This document shows, piece by piece, positions 1 through 8,107 of a DNA stretch of 55,290 bases. This stretch comes from Rossellomorea vietnamensis NBRC 101237 (GTDB taxonomy: Bacteria > Bacillota > Bacilli > Bacillales > Bacillaceae_B): contig NZ_BCVQ01000024.1 in the NCBI RefSeq assembly GCF_001591825.1, positions 1 through 55,290 on the forward strand, in the 5' to 3' direction. Both the position numbers and the translations under genes were made by a program. Position 1 is the stretch's first letter, and the number at the start of each line of letters is the position of its first letter. The notes under the pieces were generated by a model. It ran no database searches. It saw nothing but the letters and a program-made list of their open reading frames with translations, and was not told the origin of the DNA.

Positions 1-56
1 GACTTCCTCCCCGAGGAAAGCAAGTGCCTGGAGCGGAAAGGAACGGTCCCGTTAAC
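1..56. repeat. Fragment of a possible dispersed intergenic repeat
   Basis: The window opens in non-coding sequence containing AAGTGCCTGGAGCGGAAAGG. From memory, similar GCCTGGAGCGGAAA-type stretches recur between genes in many Bacillaceae. Only the end of the element is inside the window, so its limits and type cannot be set. No ribosome binding site or plausible protein supports a gene here. Confidence 0.3.
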
Positions 57-143
57 ATACATCATCATTACGCACTTTTTATTAAGCTTGTTTTATTTAT
101 CTCAAAATTCTTAAACTACAGGATTTTAGGGAGGAAAGTCCGA

Positions 144-190
144 AATTATACGAACATAAATATAATTACCTATATAAACGTTCGTGTTTT
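144..190 (+). promoter_or_regulatory. PurR operator (paired PurBoxes) upstream of purA
   Basis: ACGAACAT at 150-157 faces an inverted copy, CGTTCGTGT, at 179-187, with about 21 bases between them. Two inverted CGAAC-containing PurBoxes are the classical PurR operator of Bacillus purine genes, including purA. The pair sits just upstream of the -35 element of the purA promoter, where a repressor controlled by PRPP would act. Binding itself is inferred. Confidence 0.7.
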
Positions 191-192
191 GA

Positions 193-221
193 TTGACTTT
201 CGGTTTTAGTGTTGATAAAAT
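193..221 (+). promoter_or_regulatory. SigA-type promoter of purA
   Basis: TTGACT (193-198), a 17-base spacer and TAAAAT (216-221) match the vegetative promoter consensus well. They lie about 50 bases before the purA start and directly downstream of the PurBox pair. Confidence 0.7.
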
Positions 222-272
222 GAGTTTGTTTGATAAAAGAGGGAATACTAATTCCCGTCGGAGGTGCTTAAT

Positions 273-1565
273 ATGTCTTCAGTAGTAGTAGTAGGAACGC
301 AATGGGGAGACGAAGGAAAAGGAAAGATCACTGACTTCCTTTCTGAACATGCAGAAGTAATCGCGCGTTACCAAGGTGGGAACAACGCGGGTCATACGAT
401 TAAGTTTGACGGTGAAACATATAAATTACACTTAATTCCATCAGGTATTTTCTATAACGAAAAAACATCCGTAATCGGAAATGGGATGGTTGTCGATCCT
501 AAGGCTCTTGTAAAAGAGTTGAAGTATCTTCACGATCGCGATGTGACAACAGACAACCTTAGAATCAGCAATCGCGCACACGTGATTCTTCCATATCACT
601 TAAAACTGGATGAAATTGATGAAGAACGTAAAGGTGCCAACAAAATCGGTACAACGAAAAAAGGAATCGGTCCTGCATATATGGATAAAGCAGCACGTGT
701 CGGTATCCGTATCGCAGATCTTCTGGATCGTCAATCGTTTGAAGAAAAACTTGCTCGTAACCTGGAAGAGAAAAACCGCCTTTTCGAAAAGTTCTATGAA
801 ACAGAAGGCTTCAATATTGAAGACATCCTGGATGAGTACTATGAGTATGGTCAACAGATCAAGCACTATGTTGTCGATACATCTGTTGTCTTGAATGATG
901 CCATTGATAACGGTCGTCGCGTTCTATTCGAAGGAGCTCAAGGGGTTATGCTTGATATCGATCAAGGTACATATCCGTTTGTTACATCTTCAAACCCGGT
1001 AGCTGGTGGAGTGACGATCGGTTCCGGAGTCGGCCCAACAAAAATCAATCACGTAGTCGGTGTTTCAAAAGCATATACTACACGTGTGGGAGACGGTCCT
1101 TTCCCTACAGAATTAAATAACGAAATCGGAGATCAAATCCGTGAAGTCGGCCGCGAGTACGGTACAACGACTGGACGCCCCCGCCGTGTCGGCTGGTTCG
1201 ACAGCGTGGTCGTGCGTCACGCTCGCCGTGTCAGCGGGTTAACGGATCTTTCATTGAATTCAATCGACGTTCTGACAGGGATCGAAACATTGAAAATCTG
1301 TGTTGCTTACAAATACAAAGGGGAAGTCATGGAAGAATTCCCGGCTAACCTGAACATCCTGGCTGAATGTGAGCCTGTGTATGAAGAGCTTCCAGGCTGG
1401 ACGGAAGACATCACTGGATGCAAGACGCTGACGGATCTTCCTGAAAACGCACGTCACTACTTAGAGCGCGTTTCCCAATTGACAGGAATTCCGCTTTCCA
1501 TCTTCTCAGTCGGTCCTGACCGTTCTCAAACGAATGTGGTTCGCAGCGTGTGGAGCCCGAATTAA
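273..1565 (+). CDS. purA: Adenylosuccinate synthetase
   Basis: Catalyses IMP + aspartate + GTP to adenylosuccinate, the first committed step from IMP to AMP, in the cytoplasm. The 430 residues equal the usual Bacillus length. The N-terminal GTP-binding loop [11 protein letters not shown] (residues 8-18) carries catalytic Asp13, and NNAGHT supplies His41. GTTTGRPRR lies in the C-terminal half. The ATG at 273 is chosen because GGAGGTG at 260-266 is a well-placed ribosome binding site; the GTG at 264 overlaps that site and would add three unconserved residues. A PurR-type operator and SigA promoter precede it, and a terminator shared with the convergent potassium channel gene follows. Confidence 0.98.
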   Translation: MSSVVVVGTQWGDEGKGKITDFLSEHAEVIARYQGGNNAGHTIKFDGETYKLHLIPSGIFYNEKTSVIGNGMVVDPKALVKELKYLHDRDVTTDNLRISNRAHVILPYHLKLDEIDEERKGANKIGTTKKGIGPAYMDKAARVGIRIADLLDRQSFEEKLARNLEEKNRLFEKFYETEGFNIEDILDEYYEYGQQIKHYVVDTSVVLNDAIDNGRRVLFEGAQGVMLDIDQGTYPFVTSSNPVAGGVTIGSGVGPTKINHVVGVSKAYTTRVGDGPFPTELNNEIGDQIREVGREYGTTTGRPRRVGWFDSVVVRHARRVSGLTDLSLNSIDVLTGIETLKICVAYKYKGEVMEEFPANLNILAECEPVYEELPGWTEDITGCKTLTDLPENARHYLERVSQLTGIPLSIFSVGPDRSQTNVVRSVWSPN

Positions 1566-1571
1566 TAAATG

Positions 1572-1609
1572 AAAAACTCTCAGCCTTCTAACCAGGCTGA
1601 GAGTTTTTT
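1572..1609. terminator. Bidirectional terminator between purA and the K+ channel gene
   Basis: A 15-bp perfect stem (1572-1586 with 1594-1608) is flanked by A-runs and T-runs, so it can end transcription from both strands. Its right end overlaps the stop codon region of the minus-strand gene. Confidence 0.85.
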
Positions 1610-2630
1610 ATTGTGTCAATTGTTCGTACACACGATCATGACAGACAACATACAATGTATCTTCCGGATGGAGTTCCTGATTCATGGCATTGCTGAAATC
1701 CATATTGTCATTTACGGCAAGAAGGATGGCTCCTTTTTCAAGCAGTTCCTCAGATGCCTGCTTGACGGTCTTCCAGGTATCCTTCACGCTGAATTCGTGT
1801 ATATTGTTGCCGTATCGTTTACTCAAGAGCTGTCTGAACAGGGTAGTCGTTCCAGGATGCAGGGTAGCTTTCGCCATCAGAAGTGAGACTGAATCATTGG
1901 AAAGGATGAAATCCTCTACGGCGATATGCTGGAATTTCGGAATATGACGATCCTCCGATACTTCCACGATTGTATGGACTTCTCGCTGATGGGTTTTGGA
2001 TAATCCTTCGACAGCTGAAGCGATTAATAAAGTCTTCCCATCTACAAGGGAAGGGTCCTCGATTTTAGAATCAGAGAAAATGGCGACCCGCTTCGCTTCA
2101 AAGATATTGGCCTTCAATAACACATTTTCATCTGATGGATCCCCCTGGATGAAATGGACCTGCTCATGCTCGATCGGAGTGATGGGAAGCATGTCGATGA
2201 GGACGATTTCAGCATCGGGCACATGTGCAAGGATCTCTTCAATTGCTCTTTCCGTCTTTTTGGACCAGTTGATGTAAATATAATGATCTTCATATGTATA
2301 CACTAGCTTTCCCTCCCTTTTGAATTTCTGAAACGTGGTGATTGAATCGACGGTTTTACTGATCAATACCCCGATAATCCCAATCCCGAAGATAAAGAGG
2401 AAGATTCCAAGCATCCGCCCTCCAACCGAAACGGGAAAATAATCTCCATACCCGACCGTCGTCAACGTCGTCATCGTCCACCAGAATCCGTCAAACAGCG
2501 ATGGAAATGTCTCAGGTTCCAAAAAATGACTGCCAAAGGTTCCAATCAGGACGATTATCAGTGATAATAGAAAAATGAAACCGAAGTCCATCTTCGTGAT
2601 CTGCTTCCAAATCCTTTGGAAAATAATCAT
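1608..2630 (-). CDS. Potassium channel with RCK (TrkA-N) domain
   Basis: A two-helix ion channel subunit of 340 residues, similar in architecture to Bacillus YugO. Membrane helices lie near residues 17-35 and 72-95, with the pore loop between them. The selectivity filter TTVGYGD is at residues 57-63. The rest is a cytoplasmic RCK domain that typically gates the channel by binding ions or nucleotides. The ATG at 2630 is chosen because AAGGAAGG lies just upstream; a longer version starting at 2663 has no such site. It is divergent from the gene at 2750. Whether it has a biofilm-signalling role like YugO cannot be told from sequence. Confidence 0.88.
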   Translation of the reverse strand: MIIFQRIWKQITKMDFGFIFLLSLIIVLIGTFGSHFLEPETFPSLFDGFWWTMTTLTTVGYGDYFPVSVGGRMLGIFLFIFGIGIIGVLISKTVDSITTFQKFKREGKLVYTYEDHYIYINWSKKTERAIEEILAHVPDAEIVLIDMLPITPIEHEQVHFIQGDPSDENVLLKANIFEAKRVAIFSDSKIEDPSLVDGKTLLIASAVEGLSKTHQREVHTIVEVSEDRHIPKFQHIAVEDFILSNDSVSLLMAKATLHPGTTTLFRQLLSKRYGNNIHEFSVKDTWKTVKQASEELLEKGAILLAVNDNMDFSNAMNQELHPEDTLYVVCHDRVYEQLTQ

Positions 2631-2749
2631 ACATACCTTCCTTTCTGAAAAATCATAGTTCAATCATACCAATGAACTTCTGGAAAATGAAACCTTTTCC
2701 TTACTGGTTCGTATAGTTTAAAGAAATCATTGTAGGAGGATGCCAGGAA

Positions 2750-3214
2750 ATGAAAGAACCGATATTAGAGTATCGATTGAGAAAAGGAAACGACGCCTTC
2801 GAGCCCATTTATCACTACCCCGATATTGAGCTTGAACAGATTCTCGCAAGAAGGGAATGTGAGTTCTTCGTAAAGGAAGGGGTCACTTACCGGCAGCTTT
2901 CTTCTTCTATAGAAGGCAACGTATTCGTCATTTATGTGGAAACCTATGAGGAAGAACCGTTGAATGACCCTTTGTTTCCACCGGAACGATTGGTACTTGA
3001 AATTCGTGAGCTCAATCACCGGAAAAATAATCCTATCCTGAAAATAGAACATCATGATTATCATCTTGATATTCTAAGCGTCATCGGTTCTGTTTATTAT
3101 TATATAGACGGAGTTGAATGGGAACGCGACTCTGCTGAAATAGATGAGGATCGCTATGTATATCTTCTATATGTAAATGCAACGGGATATAAGCTGGAGG
3201 AGGAAAGTAGATGA
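2750..3214 (+). CDS. Hypothetical acidic protein, first gene of a four-gene operon
   Basis: A 154-residue soluble protein with no signal peptide or membrane helix and no motif I recognise. It is rich in Glu, Tyr and Asp and contains an HHDYH stretch near residue 102. GGAGG at 2734-2738 precedes the ATG. Its stop overlaps the ATG of the next gene by four bases, so the two are probably translationally coupled. The following genes are a lipoprotein, an ATP-grasp ligase-like protein and a DUF350 membrane protein, so it probably belongs to the same envelope-associated set. Function unknown. Confidence 0.8.
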   Translation: MKEPILEYRLRKGNDAFEPIYHYPDIELEQILARRECEFFVKEGVTYRQLSSSIEGNVFVIYVETYEEEPLNDPLFPPERLVLEIRELNHRKNNPILKIEHHDYHLDILSVIGSVYYYIDGVEWERDSAEIDEDRYVYLLYVNATGYKLEEESR

Positions 3215-3519
3215 ACAAAACAAAAAAAATGATGGCGGGTGTGGCCGCCTCGGTCATGGCAATATCGGTGAGCGGCTGCGGGAACCAGGACCTCCCGCCG
3301 GAACCGACGGATGTAGATTGTGACGATTGGGATTGGGATGACGACAGCGGTACGTATTATTGTGATGATGATCGATCTTCCCATTACGGCCATTATTTTT
3401 ATGGAGGAAGATATTATAAAAATAAATCTGGGCTGAAAAGCTCACCAAGCTATAAATCTTATTCTAAAAGCTACAAATCAGGAATTGGAAGTGGCTCTAA
3501 AGGTGGATTTGGAGGGTAA
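3211..3519 (+). CDS. Cys/Asp/Gly-rich lipoprotein, 102 aa
   Basis: The N-terminus is a lipoprotein signal ending in the lipobox VSGC, with lipidated Cys23. The mature part has an Asp/Trp-rich patch (DCDDWDWDDD), two further cysteines, a His/Tyr/Gly segment, and a Ser/Lys/Gly-rich tail ending GSKGGFGG. From memory, close relatives in Bacillus are often mislabelled as aminotransferase YhxA; nothing here resembles an aminotransferase. It overlaps the preceding gene by four bases, and the next gene starts two bases after its stop, so it is part of one operon with the ATP-grasp and DUF350 genes. Enterobacterial yjfM-yjfC-yjfL has a comparable lipoprotein/ATP-grasp/DUF350 makeup. Confidence 0.85.
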   Translation: MNKTKKMMAGVAASVMAISVSGCGNQDLPPEPTDVDCDDWDWDDDSGTYYCDDDRSSHYGHYFYGGRYYKNKSGLKSSPSYKSYSKSYKSGIGSGSKGGFGG

Positions 3520-3520
3520 T

Positions 3521-4762
3521 ATGCCAATCTCTCACCAAGCGAAAAGAAGAGGATTTTACAATGGCATCCCGGAGTTCTGGCACGATTTATATGATATGGA
3601 ATACTCCTTATTGGATATCCATCTGATACCCAGAAACACCATCATGGCGATTCAAGAAGCATCGAAGCGTGTCTACGCCATTTTTGATAAGACGGCAGAT
3701 CTTCTTCGGGAGCTGGATGATGGAACCCTTCTCGAACTGGGGTACCCTGAAGAATCCCTCTCATATATAAAATGTAAGTCCGTCCCTCAAGAATGTATCA
3801 TTGGGAGATTTGATTTCGTCGTATCTAATGGAGATATGAAACTATTAGAATTTAATAGTGATACGCCAACTTTCATCAAAGAGCTTTATCATGTGAATGA
3901 AAAGGTCTGTGAGTACTTCGATTATGCGAATCCGAATGAAGGGATGGAAGAACAATTATCCAAAGAGTTGAAAAGGGCTCTTTTATCGTCCTGGAAGTCA
4001 CTTCAAAGGGAAGGAGACGCAAAGATCGTGTTCACCTCCCATGCCGATCACGAAGAAGACTACCTGACAACGAAGTATATACAGGATCTCTCGGGCGTAC
4101 CTTCAGAGTATGTGAGCCTTGATCAGTTGCAAATACGCAACGATGGGCTTTTTACACCGGATGGGGAGAGAATCGATGTATTATATCGTCAAACGTATCC
4201 GATCGAGCATCTCGTCGAGGATGAGGATCCCCTGACGAACGATAAAGTCGGACAGGAACTGATGCAACTGGTGTTGGATAAGAAATTGGCTGTCTTGAAT
4301 CCGCCATCTGCTTTTCTACTTCAATCAAAAGGGGTGCAGGCACTCATTTGGGGGCTTCATGAAGAAGGAAGCACCTTTTTTACAAAGGAAGAACATCAGT
4401 GGATTGAGCGCTACTTCCTTCCAACGTACCTTGACCCTGAAACGTTTGAGGAATGTGGAATGACGTACGTACAAAAACCTGTATTTGGTCGTGAAGGAGA
4501 TACAGTCAAAATACTGGAAGCGACGGGTAAGGTGCTCCTGGAAGACAAAAACGAAACGTATAAACAGACTCTGCCTGTCTATCAACAATTCTGCCCCCTT
4601 CCTGTCTCGGTGATCACAACGGATGAAGGGGAAAAGGAAGCAAGCCTGATGGTCGGAAGCTTCATCATAAATGGCAATCCCGGCGCAATCGGAATCAGAG
4701 CCGGAAATGCCATCACTGATAACGAATCATACTTTCTGCCTGTAGGAATACAGGAGAGATAA
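3521..4762 (+). CDS. Glutathionylspermidine-synthase-like ATP-grasp protein (YjfC-like)
   Basis: A 413-residue cytoplasmic protein resembling the synthetase half of glutathionylspermidine synthase. Recognisable stretches are MEYSLLDIHLIP, RFDFVVSNGDMKLLEFNSDTP (near residue 105), VFGREGDTVK near 325 and, close to the C-terminus, GAIGIRAGN. These correspond to the ATP-grasp nucleotide and metal site. Bacillaceae lack glutathionylspermidine, so the true substrate is probably another amine or peptide; this is inference. The ATG at 3521 follows GGAGGG in the end of the preceding lipoprotein gene; an in-frame start at 3485 lies inside that gene and is less likely. Confidence 0.85.
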   Translation: MPISHQAKRRGFYNGIPEFWHDLYDMEYSLLDIHLIPRNTIMAIQEASKRVYAIFDKTADLLRELDDGTLLELGYPEESLSYIKCKSVPQECIIGRFDFVVSNGDMKLLEFNSDTPTFIKELYHVNEKVCEYFDYANPNEGMEEQLSKELKRALLSSWKSLQREGDAKIVFTSHADHEEDYLTTKYIQDLSGVPSEYVSLDQLQIRNDGLFTPDGERIDVLYRQTYPIEHLVEDEDPLTNDKVGQELMQLVLDKKLAVLNPPSAFLLQSKGVQALIWGLHEEGSTFFTKEEHQWIERYFLPTYLDPETFEECGMTYVQKPVFGREGDTVKILEATGKVLLEDKNETYKQTLPVYQQFCPLPVSVITTDEGEKEASLMVGSFIINGNPGAIGIRAGNAITDNESYFLPVGIQER

Positions 4763-4777
4763 AAAGGAGAGAATCAT

Positions 4778-5191
4778 ATGCAAATCATAACAAGTGAAGC
4801 CTTACTCAGCTTTCTGGCCCACGTCGGAACCGGCCTTGGACTCATGATCCTCGGCATCACCGTCTTCGCCTTCACTACTAAGTTCTCAGAAGCGAAGTTA
4901 ATCAAAGAAGGAAACATTGCGGTAGCCTTGAAGCTATGGGGAAAAGCCATCGGACTCGCCATCGTCATCTACACCGTGTGGGCAAACAGCCTTAATTTAC
5001 TTGATGCGTTCATCTGGGGTCTGATCGGAATTGCGACCCAGGTCATTGCCTACTGGATCATAGAGTTTGTCCTGACTCCACGCACAAATCTTGCTAAGAA
5101 AGTGGAAGAAGGAAACATCGCCATCGGATTCAGCCTATTCTCCGCATCGATCGTTGTGGGATTGGTTGTGGCGGCTAGTTTGACTTATTGA
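4778..5191 (+). CDS. DUF350 family membrane protein (YjfL-like)
   Basis: A 137-residue integral membrane protein with four predicted helices and the internal duplication typical of DUF350: the phrases EGNIAVALKLWGKAIGLAIVI and EGNIAIGFSLFSASIVVGLVV are the two repeats. AAGGAG lies upstream of the ATG. It follows the ATP-grasp gene by 15 bases and ends the operon before a terminator. DUF350 proteins commonly travel with YjfC-like ligases, suggesting a joint membrane process whose chemistry is unknown. Confidence 0.88.
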   Translation: MQIITSEALLSFLAHVGTGLGLMILGITVFAFTTKFSEAKLIKEGNIAVALKLWGKAIGLAIVIYTVWANSLNLLDAFIWGLIGIATQVIAYWIIEFVLTPRTNLAKKVEEGNIAIGFSLFSASIVVGLVVAASLTY

Positions 5192-5206
5192 TTTTGTTTA
5201 AAACGG

Positions 5207-5238
5207 AGATCTGCTGCTTTGGTGGCGGGTCTTTTTTT
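5207..5238 (+). terminator. Terminator of the DUF350 operon
   Basis: An 11-bp stem using several G-U pairs (5207-5217 with 5221-5231) with a TTTG loop is followed by a run of Ts ending at 5238. Confidence 0.65.
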
Positions 5239-5400
5239 GTGGAGGGGGATGGCGTCCATTTTAACGAATTACATTCCCAAAAATCATCGGTTTGACCAAA
5301 TTATTCCCCCAGAAATAATTTTCGACAAAAAAACCAAAAAAACTGTTGCCCTCGACAATCATACTGTGATAATATTAATTTCGTTGTCACGAAAGAGGCT

Positions 5401-5429
5401 TTGATCAAGCCTTCGATTCGTGTTTATAT
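5401..5429 (+). promoter_or_regulatory. Candidate promoter of the tRNA cluster
   Basis: TTGATC (5401-5406), 17 bases and TTATAT (5424-5429) sit immediately before the first tRNA. A second candidate, TTGCCC (5346-5351), 18 bases and TAATAT (5370-5375), lies further upstream. The stretch from 5240 to 5438 holds no gene that I can support. Confidence 0.4.
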
Positions 5430-5438
5430 ATACTTAGA

Positions 5439-5514
5439 GAGCCATTAGCTCAGTTGGTAGAGCATCTGACTTTTAATCAGAGGGTCGAAGGTTCGAATCC
5501 TTCATGGCTCACCA
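5439..5514 (+). tRNA. tRNA-Lys (anticodon TTT)
   Basis: Complete cloverleaf: the acceptor arm GAGCCAT pairs with ATGGCTC, the anticodon loop CTTTTAA reads TTT, the T loop is GTTCGAATC, and the CCA end is encoded. It is first in a Lys-Glu-Asp-Phe cluster that also lies between purA and walR in B. subtilis. Confidence 0.96.
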
Positions 5515-5522
5515 TTTTTTAA

Positions 5523-5594
5523 GGCCCATTGGTCAAGCGGTTAAGACACCGCCCTTTCACGGCGGTAACACGGGTTCGAATCCCGTATGGGTCA
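5523..5594 (+). tRNA. tRNA-Glu (anticodon TTC)
   Basis: The acceptor arm GGCCCAT pairs with ATGGGTC, with one G-T pair. The anticodon loop CTTTCAC reads TTC, and the T loop is GTTCGAATC. CCA is not encoded and must be added. It lies eight bases after tRNA-Lys. Confidence 0.95.
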
Positions 5595-5741
5595 TTTTTA
5601 TTTCCTTGATGATAGATTGCTGGTTTAGTAAGCAATCCTATGTGGAAATAGAATACATATTTTTCGCAAGAGAAAAGTAATGAAACCTATTTTGCTAACG
5701 CAAAACAATGAAAGTTATTTTGACTATCGTCAAAAAACTCT

Positions 5742-5818
5742 GGTCCGGTAGTTCAGTTGGTTAGAATGCCTGCCTGTCACGCAGGAGGTCGCGGGTTCGA
5801 GTCCCGTCCGGACCGCCA
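5742..5818 (+). tRNA. tRNA-Asp (anticodon GTC)
   Basis: The acceptor arm GGTCCGG pairs with CCGGACC, the anticodon loop CTGTCAC reads GTC, and the CCA end is encoded. It is separated from tRNA-Glu by about 147 bases without a gene. Confidence 0.96.
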
Positions 5819-5829
5819 TTTACATATCT

Positions 5830-5970
5830 GATATTCATGAAATGGAAAAGGGTTTCGATAAGCGAGAAGGTCGAGGAAGCGATCGAAGGAACACTGGAGC
5901 GTATTTTACATACGTGAGGATGTGACTGAGTGAGCTGACGAAGAGATTCGAAGCTTAGCGGAAGCCGAAA
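5830..5970 (+). other. Structured spacer element between tRNA-Asp and tRNA-Phe
   Basis: This GA-rich spacer contains a short hairpin, CGTAT-TTTAC-ATACG, and pairs such as AAGCTT and GGAAGCC that suggest folding. It includes GGAACACTGGAGCG, reminiscent of the repeat fragment at the window start. It has no open frame of note. It may be a dispersed Bacillaceae element or part of the tRNA precursor; I cannot name it. Confidence 0.35.
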
Positions 5971-5977
5971 ACTATTT

Positions 5978-6050
5978 GGCTCAGTAGCTCAGTTGGTAGA
6001 GCAATGGACTGAAAATCCATGTGTCGGCGGTTCGATTCCGTCCTGAGCCA
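5978..6050 (+). tRNA. tRNA-Phe (anticodon GAA)
   Basis: The acceptor arm GGCTCAG pairs with CTGAGCC, the anticodon loop CTGAAAA reads GAA, the discriminator is A and CCA is not encoded. It is last in the cluster and is followed directly by a terminator. Confidence 0.96.
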
Positions 6051-6054
6051 TCAC

Positions 6055-6099
6055 ACAAAAAGTACTGCGACGACTTAGACTCTCGTAGTACTTTTTTAT
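6055..6099 (+). terminator. Terminator of the tRNA cluster
   Basis: The stem AAAAAGTACTGCGA pairs with TCGTAGTACTTTTTT around a loop, and a T-run completes it. Confidence 0.8.
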
Positions 6100-6108
6100 T
6101 ATGCCTCT

Positions 6109-6125
6109 TGTAATATTCATGTAAC
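6109..6125 (+). promoter_or_regulatory. WalR-type binding site
   Basis: TGTAAT (6109-6114), five bases and TGTAAC (6120-6125) exactly fit the published WalR motif TGTWAH-N5-TGTWAH. The site lies 45 bases upstream of a SigA-like promoter for the endopeptidase gene at 6407, a plausible place for activation. Cell-wall hydrolases are the classic WalR targets, and walR itself starts 2 kb downstream. Confidence 0.6.
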
Positions 6126-6169
6126 ATAAAACAACAAAAATCCTCTAATTTCTACCAACGCTATTTCAA

Positions 6170-6198
6170 TTGAAAATCCATCCTTAGACCCATATCAT
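6170..6198 (+). promoter_or_regulatory. Candidate SigA promoter for the M23 endopeptidase gene
   Basis: TTGAAA (6170-6175), 17 bases and TATCAT (6193-6198). If used, it gives a leader of about 200 bases before the ATG at 6407. That leader contains an 8-bp inverted repeat, GTCGAATT (6296-6303) and AATTCGAC (6335-6342). I see no known riboswitch in it. Confidence 0.45.
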
Positions 6199-6406
6199 TC
6201 CCAGTATGACGCGGATCATCGCCCAAAAGTCGAAACTATATTTTCAGATAAATTATACAGTTATATTACAATCATGATTCTGCGTCCCGGTTTTCGTCGA
6301 ATTATGGTAAATTAGTAAAGTAGCAATTTTATAGAATTCGACTAAATTAGGCTTAATGAACTACCGTTAACTGGGATTTTTGCTTTAGTTTATAGGAGGC
6401 AAGTCA

Positions 6407-7891
6407 ATGAGTTTTGGAGAGAAGTTTTCACCCGTTTTAGACAAATACAAAAAATTTAATATTCGACATAGATCAAGTCAATTAGTGAAGAGAGTAGGGA
6501 TTACCACACTTGCTCTAACCACTTTAACCTTTTCTTCTGCTGCCGCTACGGGGTCTGAAGAAGATTTGCAAACCATCTATCATGTGTACATGGATAGTGA
6601 GTATGTAGGTGCCGTTACAAGTCAGGACGAAGTAAAGGCGGTATTAGAGGAGAAGCTTGAGAAGGCTCAGAAGGAATACAGTGATTACCAGGTTGATTTT
6701 GATCATGAAGTAACATACATACCTGAAAATGTATTTGAAGCTGTCAAAACCAACAATCAACAAGTCATTGAAGACGTAAATAATTCTGTAGCAATCGAAG
6801 CAAATGGATTTGCCTTGGTTGTCGATAACAAGCCGGTTGCGTATGTGAAAGACGAAAAGGCGGCTGAAGAAGCTTTAAAAGCCTTTAAGCTTAACTATGT
6901 TTCCGATGAAGAGCTGGCTGAATTAGAGGCAAGAAAAAAGGACTCTTCAACCACTTCTTTACCCGCTTTAAAAGAAAATGAAACTCGTTTGTTAGAAGTT
7001 TCTTTCAAAGAGAATGTAGACGTTAAAAAGGCGCAGGTGAAGCCTGAAGATATGATGTCCCCTGAAGAAGCGGCTGATTTTCTTAAAAAAGGTGCGTTAG
7101 AAGAGAAGAAATACAAGGTCCAAGAAGGCGATTCCCTTAGTACGATTGCCGAAGATCATCAACTGACGACCGGTACTTTACTCAAGTTGAATGAAGGCTT
7201 GAAAGAGGACGACGCACTTAAGGTGGGGGCAGAGTTAAACGTTACTGTATACGAGCCGCTTGTTCACGTACTCGTTAAGAAGGAAGCAAATAAGATTGAA
7301 AAGATTGCTTACGATAAAGAAGTAGAAGAAGACTCTTCTATGAATAAGGGCGATACGAAAGTGAAGCAAGAGGGTCAGGATGGTGAGAAATCCGTTACCT
7401 TCGAAACAACAGAGGTAAATGGTTCTCAAATCTCTAAAAATGTAAAAGAAGAAAAGAAATTAAAAGATCCGGTGAAATATATCGTGGTTAAAGGGACAAA
7501 AGCCATTCCTTCACGAGGATCGGGAAGTTTTGCATGGCCGACGAATGGCGGATATATTTCTTCCAAGCAAGGCCAGCGATGGGGTAAAATGCATAAGGGC
7601 ATCGACATCGCCCGTCCAAGTGACCGTACCATCAAATCCGTTGATAACGGAAGAGTCGTATCAGCAGGCTGGGACGATGGCGGTTATGGAAATAAGGTCA
7701 TCATTGATCATGGAAATGGATATAGAACTCTTTATGCTCATTTAGACTCCATCTCTGTTTCTGCCGGACAAACGGTTGAAAGAGGACAGAAGCTAGGTAT
7801 CATGGGAGAAACGGGTGAAGCAACAGGTGTTCATCTTCATATTGAAATTTTCAAAAATGGATCATTGATTAATCCACTGGATGTACTGTAA
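6407..7891 (+). CDS. Secreted LysM/G5/M23 peptidoglycan endopeptidase
   Basis: A 494-residue wall hydrolase. A positively charged N-terminus and a hydrophobic segment (about residues 28-47) form a signal peptide ending near SAAATGS. An N-terminal helical region is followed by a LysM motif (YKVQEGDSLSTIAEDH, about 236-281), a G5-like domain (about 283-362) and a C-terminal M23 domain (about 376-494). The zinc ligands are visible as MHKGID (His396, Asp400) and HLH (His478); His445 in YAHLD is also typical. GGAGG precedes the ATG. It is probably a peptide cross-link endopeptidase needed for wall expansion. The WalR-type box upstream suggests control by the WalRK system encoded next to it. Confidence 0.92.
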   Translation: MSFGEKFSPVLDKYKKFNIRHRSSQLVKRVGITTLALTTLTFSSAAATGSEEDLQTIYHVYMDSEYVGAVTSQDEVKAVLEEKLEKAQKEYSDYQVDFDHEVTYIPENVFEAVKTNNQQVIEDVNNSVAIEANGFALVVDNKPVAYVKDEKAAEEALKAFKLNYVSDEELAELEARKKDSSTTSLPALKENETRLLEVSFKENVDVKKAQVKPEDMMSPEEAADFLKKGALEEKKYKVQEGDSLSTIAEDHQLTTGTLLKLNEGLKEDDALKVGAELNVTVYEPLVHVLVKKEANKIEKIAYDKEVEEDSSMNKGDTKVKQEGQDGEKSVTFETTEVNGSQISKNVKEEKKLKDPVKYIVVKGTKAIPSRGSGSFAWPTNGGYISSKQGQRWGKMHKGIDIARPSDRTIKSVDNGRVVSAGWDDGGYGNKVIIDHGNGYRTLYAHLDSISVSAGQTVERGQKLGIMGETGEATGVHLHIEIFKNGSLINPLDVL

Positions 7892-7911
7892 TTTTATAGA
7901 GGGAATCAAGC

Positions 7912-7951
7912 AAGGGACTGACACAATCATTTTATTTGTCAGTCCCCTTTG
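7912..7951 (+). terminator. Terminator after the M23 endopeptidase gene
   Basis: The stem AAGGGACTGACA pairs with TGTCAGTCCCCTTT around a 13-base loop and ends in Ts. Confidence 0.8.
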
Positions 7952-8107
7952 TTATATTTAGATTATAGTCAACAAGCATTGAAATAAAGGGTATGATAGA
8001 GTTAAAGATGAATTAATATGGAGAAAGTGATAAATTTAAAGGAAGAATCCTATACTAATCACAACTTTATATGATCCATTACTTTTTTCTAAAGGAGATC
8101 AATTGAT

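Noticed and set aside
24..209. Open frame of 61 codons before purA
   Set aside because: It covers the PurBoxes and part of the purA promoter, has no ribosome binding site, and encodes nothing recognisable.
3211..3519. Aminotransferase YhxA label for the small lipoprotein
   Set aside because: The product is 102 residues with a lipobox and no PLP-binding lysine region; the label is a known type of annotation carry-over.
6230..6406. c-di-AMP (ydaO-type) riboswitch before the M23 gene
   Set aside because: Such riboswitches precede cell-wall hydrolase genes, but the conserved blocks are not found here; only one inverted repeat is visible.
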